From Acetobacter sp. (GTDB lineage: Bacteria > Pseudomonadota > Alphaproteobacteria > RF32 > CAG-239), in contig JAMPED010000024.1 of NCBI GenBank assembly GCA_023665325.1, forward strand, positions 1 to 23,033: DNA of 23,033 nt, written 5' to 3'. The first letter of the stretch is position 1. The number at the start of each line of letters is the position of its first letter. Below the pieces are notes generated by a model. It did no database searches and was not told the DNA's origin. It saw nothing but the letters and a program-made list of their open reading frames with translations. The translations under genes were made by a program, and so were the position numbers. Shown here piece by piece: positions 21,730-23,033 of this stretch.

Positions 21730-22835
21730 CGTGCTAATCCTCCGTTATTGCTTAATCCACTTGTCATTGAAGAAAAATCAAGTGCAGTAAAGCCATAATT
21801 TTTAAGCCAACGAACGTCAGATTCAAAAAATGTTCTCAAATCCGGAATGCCATACTTAAGCATTGCGAGTCTATCCATCCCCACGCCAAAAGCAAAGCCT
21901 TGATATTCTTCTGGATCAATTCCACAGGAACGTAATACATTCGGGTGAACCATACCACAACCTAAAATCTCTAACCAGTCAGTACCAGCACCAATTTTAA
22001 GCTCAGTTTTTGTTTTCAAGCAGCCAATATCCATCTCAGCAGATGGTTCTGTAAATGGGAAGTAAGACGGGCGGAAGCGAACCGGCAATTCATCTACTTC
22101 AAAAAACGTCTTCATCACATCATACAAACAGCCTTTAAGGTGTGCTAAGGTTGTAGTTTTATCAATAACCAATCCTTCAATCTGGTGAAACATCGGGGTA
22201 TGCGTTGCATCATAGTCAGAACGATAAGTTCTCCCCGGTGCAATAATACGAATAGGCGGCTGTTTCTTTTCCATCGTACGGATTTGTACACTTGATGTTT
22301 GTGTACGTACAACGTACGCATTATCCAAATCAAATTCTTTATTAACATTGTTGTTGATGTAAAATGTATCTTGCATCTGGCGAGCAGGGTGGTTTGGCGG
22401 TGTGTTCAGAGCGTTAAAATTATGAAATTGATCTTCAATATCTGGACCATCTGCAACCTCAAAACCCATCTCAGCAAAAATAGCCACCAATTCCTCATAA
22501 ACCTTAGAAACCGGATGAATGCGCCCCTGAACTTCTGGACGACAAGGAAGGGTAACGTCAATTACTTCATTTTTAAGTTTTTCATTTAAGAGCTTTGTTT
22601 CTAATTCTTGTTTTTTTGCCGTAATTTGTGCTTCTAATTCAGCTTTAACCGCATTAACTTTTTTACCAAACTCGATTCTTTCTTCTAAAGGCATAGTCCC
22701 CAGAGTTTTTAAAAGCTCGGTTACACGACCTTTTTTACCCAAAGCACTCACACGCACATCATCCAGCGCCTTAATGTCTTGAGTTTTTGCAATCTGCTCC
22801 TCAATTTCTGTTTTTATAATCTCAATATCACTCAT
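21726..22835 (-). CDS. pheS: Phenylalanyl-tRNA synthetase alpha subunit
   Basis: 369 residues. An N-terminal coiled coil (about 1-90) binds tRNA. The class II core follows, with HPVSKVYEELVAIFAEMGFE (107-126), motif 2 GRTYRSDYDATHTPMFHQIE (201-220) and motif 3 GFAFGVGMDRLAMLKYG (313-329). The tail beyond KNYGF (about 349-369, ALDFSSMTSGLSNNG) extends past the E. coli end and is of the type I associate with alphaproteobacterial PheS. AAGGTGA precedes the ATG. The stop overlaps the pheT start. Order rplT-pheS-pheT is widely conserved. A hairpin terminator lies between rplT and pheS with no strong promoter after it. Confidence 0.98.
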   Translation of the reverse strand: MSDIEIIKTEIEEQIAKTQDIKALDDVRVSALGKKGRVTELLKTLGTMPLEERIEFGKKVNAVKAELEAQITAKKQELETKLLNEKLKNEVIDVTLPCRPEVQGRIHPVSKVYEELVAIFAEMGFEVADGPDIEDQFHNFNALNTPPNHPARQMQDTFYINNNVNKEFDLDNAYVVRTQTSSVQIRTMEKKQPPIRIIAPGRTYRSDYDATHTPMFHQIEGLVIDKTTTLAHLKGCLYDVMKTFFEVDELPVRFRPSYFPFTEPSAEMDIGCLKTKTELKIGAGTDWLEILGCGMVHPNVLRSCGIDPEEYQGFAFGVGMDRLAMLKYGIPDLRTFFESDVRWLKNYGFTALDFSSMTSGLSNNGGLAR

Positions 22836-22899
22836 CGTATCACCTTATAAAATGGTTTAAAAACCTACTTCCCTCTTCCTCAAAATCCAAAGCTAAATT

Positions 22900-22941
22900 T
22901 TAAACATAAAAGAGCCATCTTGGTTGCCCAAGACGACTCTT
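22900..22941 (-). terminator. Hairpin terminator or attenuator between rplT and pheS
   Basis: Left arm 22910-22923 (AAGAGCCATCTTGG) and right arm 22928-22941 (CCAAGACGACTCTT) pair over 14 positions with two mismatches around a TTGC loop. On the minus strand it is followed by TTTTATGTTT. It comes 33 nt after the rplT stop and about 75 nt before pheS. Confidence 0.65.
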
Positions 22942-22974
22942 CTTAACTGATATAAACTATACTAAAATCTTATT

Positions 22975-23033
22975 TTAGAGAGCCGCTTTGGCAGTTTCTA
23001 CTAACTTAGCAAAAGCTTGGGGCTCTTTGAAAG
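22975..23033 (-). CDS. rplT: 50S ribosomal protein L20, C-terminal end (partial)
   Basis: Only the last 19 residues are inside the window, ending in FAKLVETAKAAL before TAA at 22977-22975. This matches the usual L20 C-terminus (FxxLVExAKAAL). The position just upstream of pheST, as in infC-rpmI-rplT-pheS-pheT, supports the call. The rest lies beyond the right edge. Confidence 0.85.
   Translation of the reverse strand, partial: FKEPQAFAKLVETAKAAL

Overview
The window reads as the chromosome of an AT-rich alphaproteobacterium, most likely one of the uncultured gut-associated lineages (order RF32 type). This is inference. It rests on the rplT-pheS-pheT synteny, a PheS C-terminal tail of alphaproteobacterial type, the rpiB-glyA pair, and a pilin-like protein with the GRSMIEMLGVLA signature that I associate with that clade. 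The standard code applies: TGA ends nagB and pheS, and TGG encodes Trp. Nearly every transcription unit is closed by a clear intrinsic terminator, and many open with TTGACA/TTGACT-type promoters. I see no insertion sequence, phage module or CRISPR array.

Layout. 1-714: a terminator from an off-window plus-strand gene, then a minus-strand histidine-phosphatase-like protein whose catalytic His is missing. 844-3639: two minus-strand paralogues built from alpha-helical repeats, each with its own promoter and terminator. 3848-4816: a TPR protein on the plus strand. 4907-7934: two paralogous GT-C-type multispan membrane proteins. 8003-9485: nagB overlapping an AlkD-like DNA alkylation repair gene. 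9482-11179 (minus): rpiB-glyA, which converges on the AlkD gene with a shared TTAA; the likely glyA terminator lies inside the AlkD coding sequence. 11358-11517: tRNA-Cys and tRNA-Asn with encoded CCA, followed by a strong terminator. 11571-12425: a class A beta-lactamase.

12486-14891: a small protein possibly related to DUF1566 (minus); a secreted alpha/beta hydrolase (plus) behind a promoter with MerR-type geometry; and a minus-strand reading frame split by an in-frame TGA. 14995-15636: a regulator made of two fused ArsR-like winged helices with a Cys/His tail. 15733-17219: a three-gene operon of a membrane protein with a CxxC, a soluble helical protein and an exported CPYC thioredoxin-fold protein, which looks like an envelope thiol-redox cassette. 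17341-18146: a small unknown gene and a META-domain lipoprotein. 18416-19033: a pilin-like protein behind a roughly 200-nt inverted-repeat-rich leader. 19345-23033: pheT, pheS and the 3' end of rplT.

The candidates I rate highest for novelty are the three-gene redox cassette, the beta-lactamase placed directly behind a tRNA terminator, the NagB with Asn at the Asp72 position, the MerR-type promoter without a regulator in the window, and the fused double-ArsR regulator.
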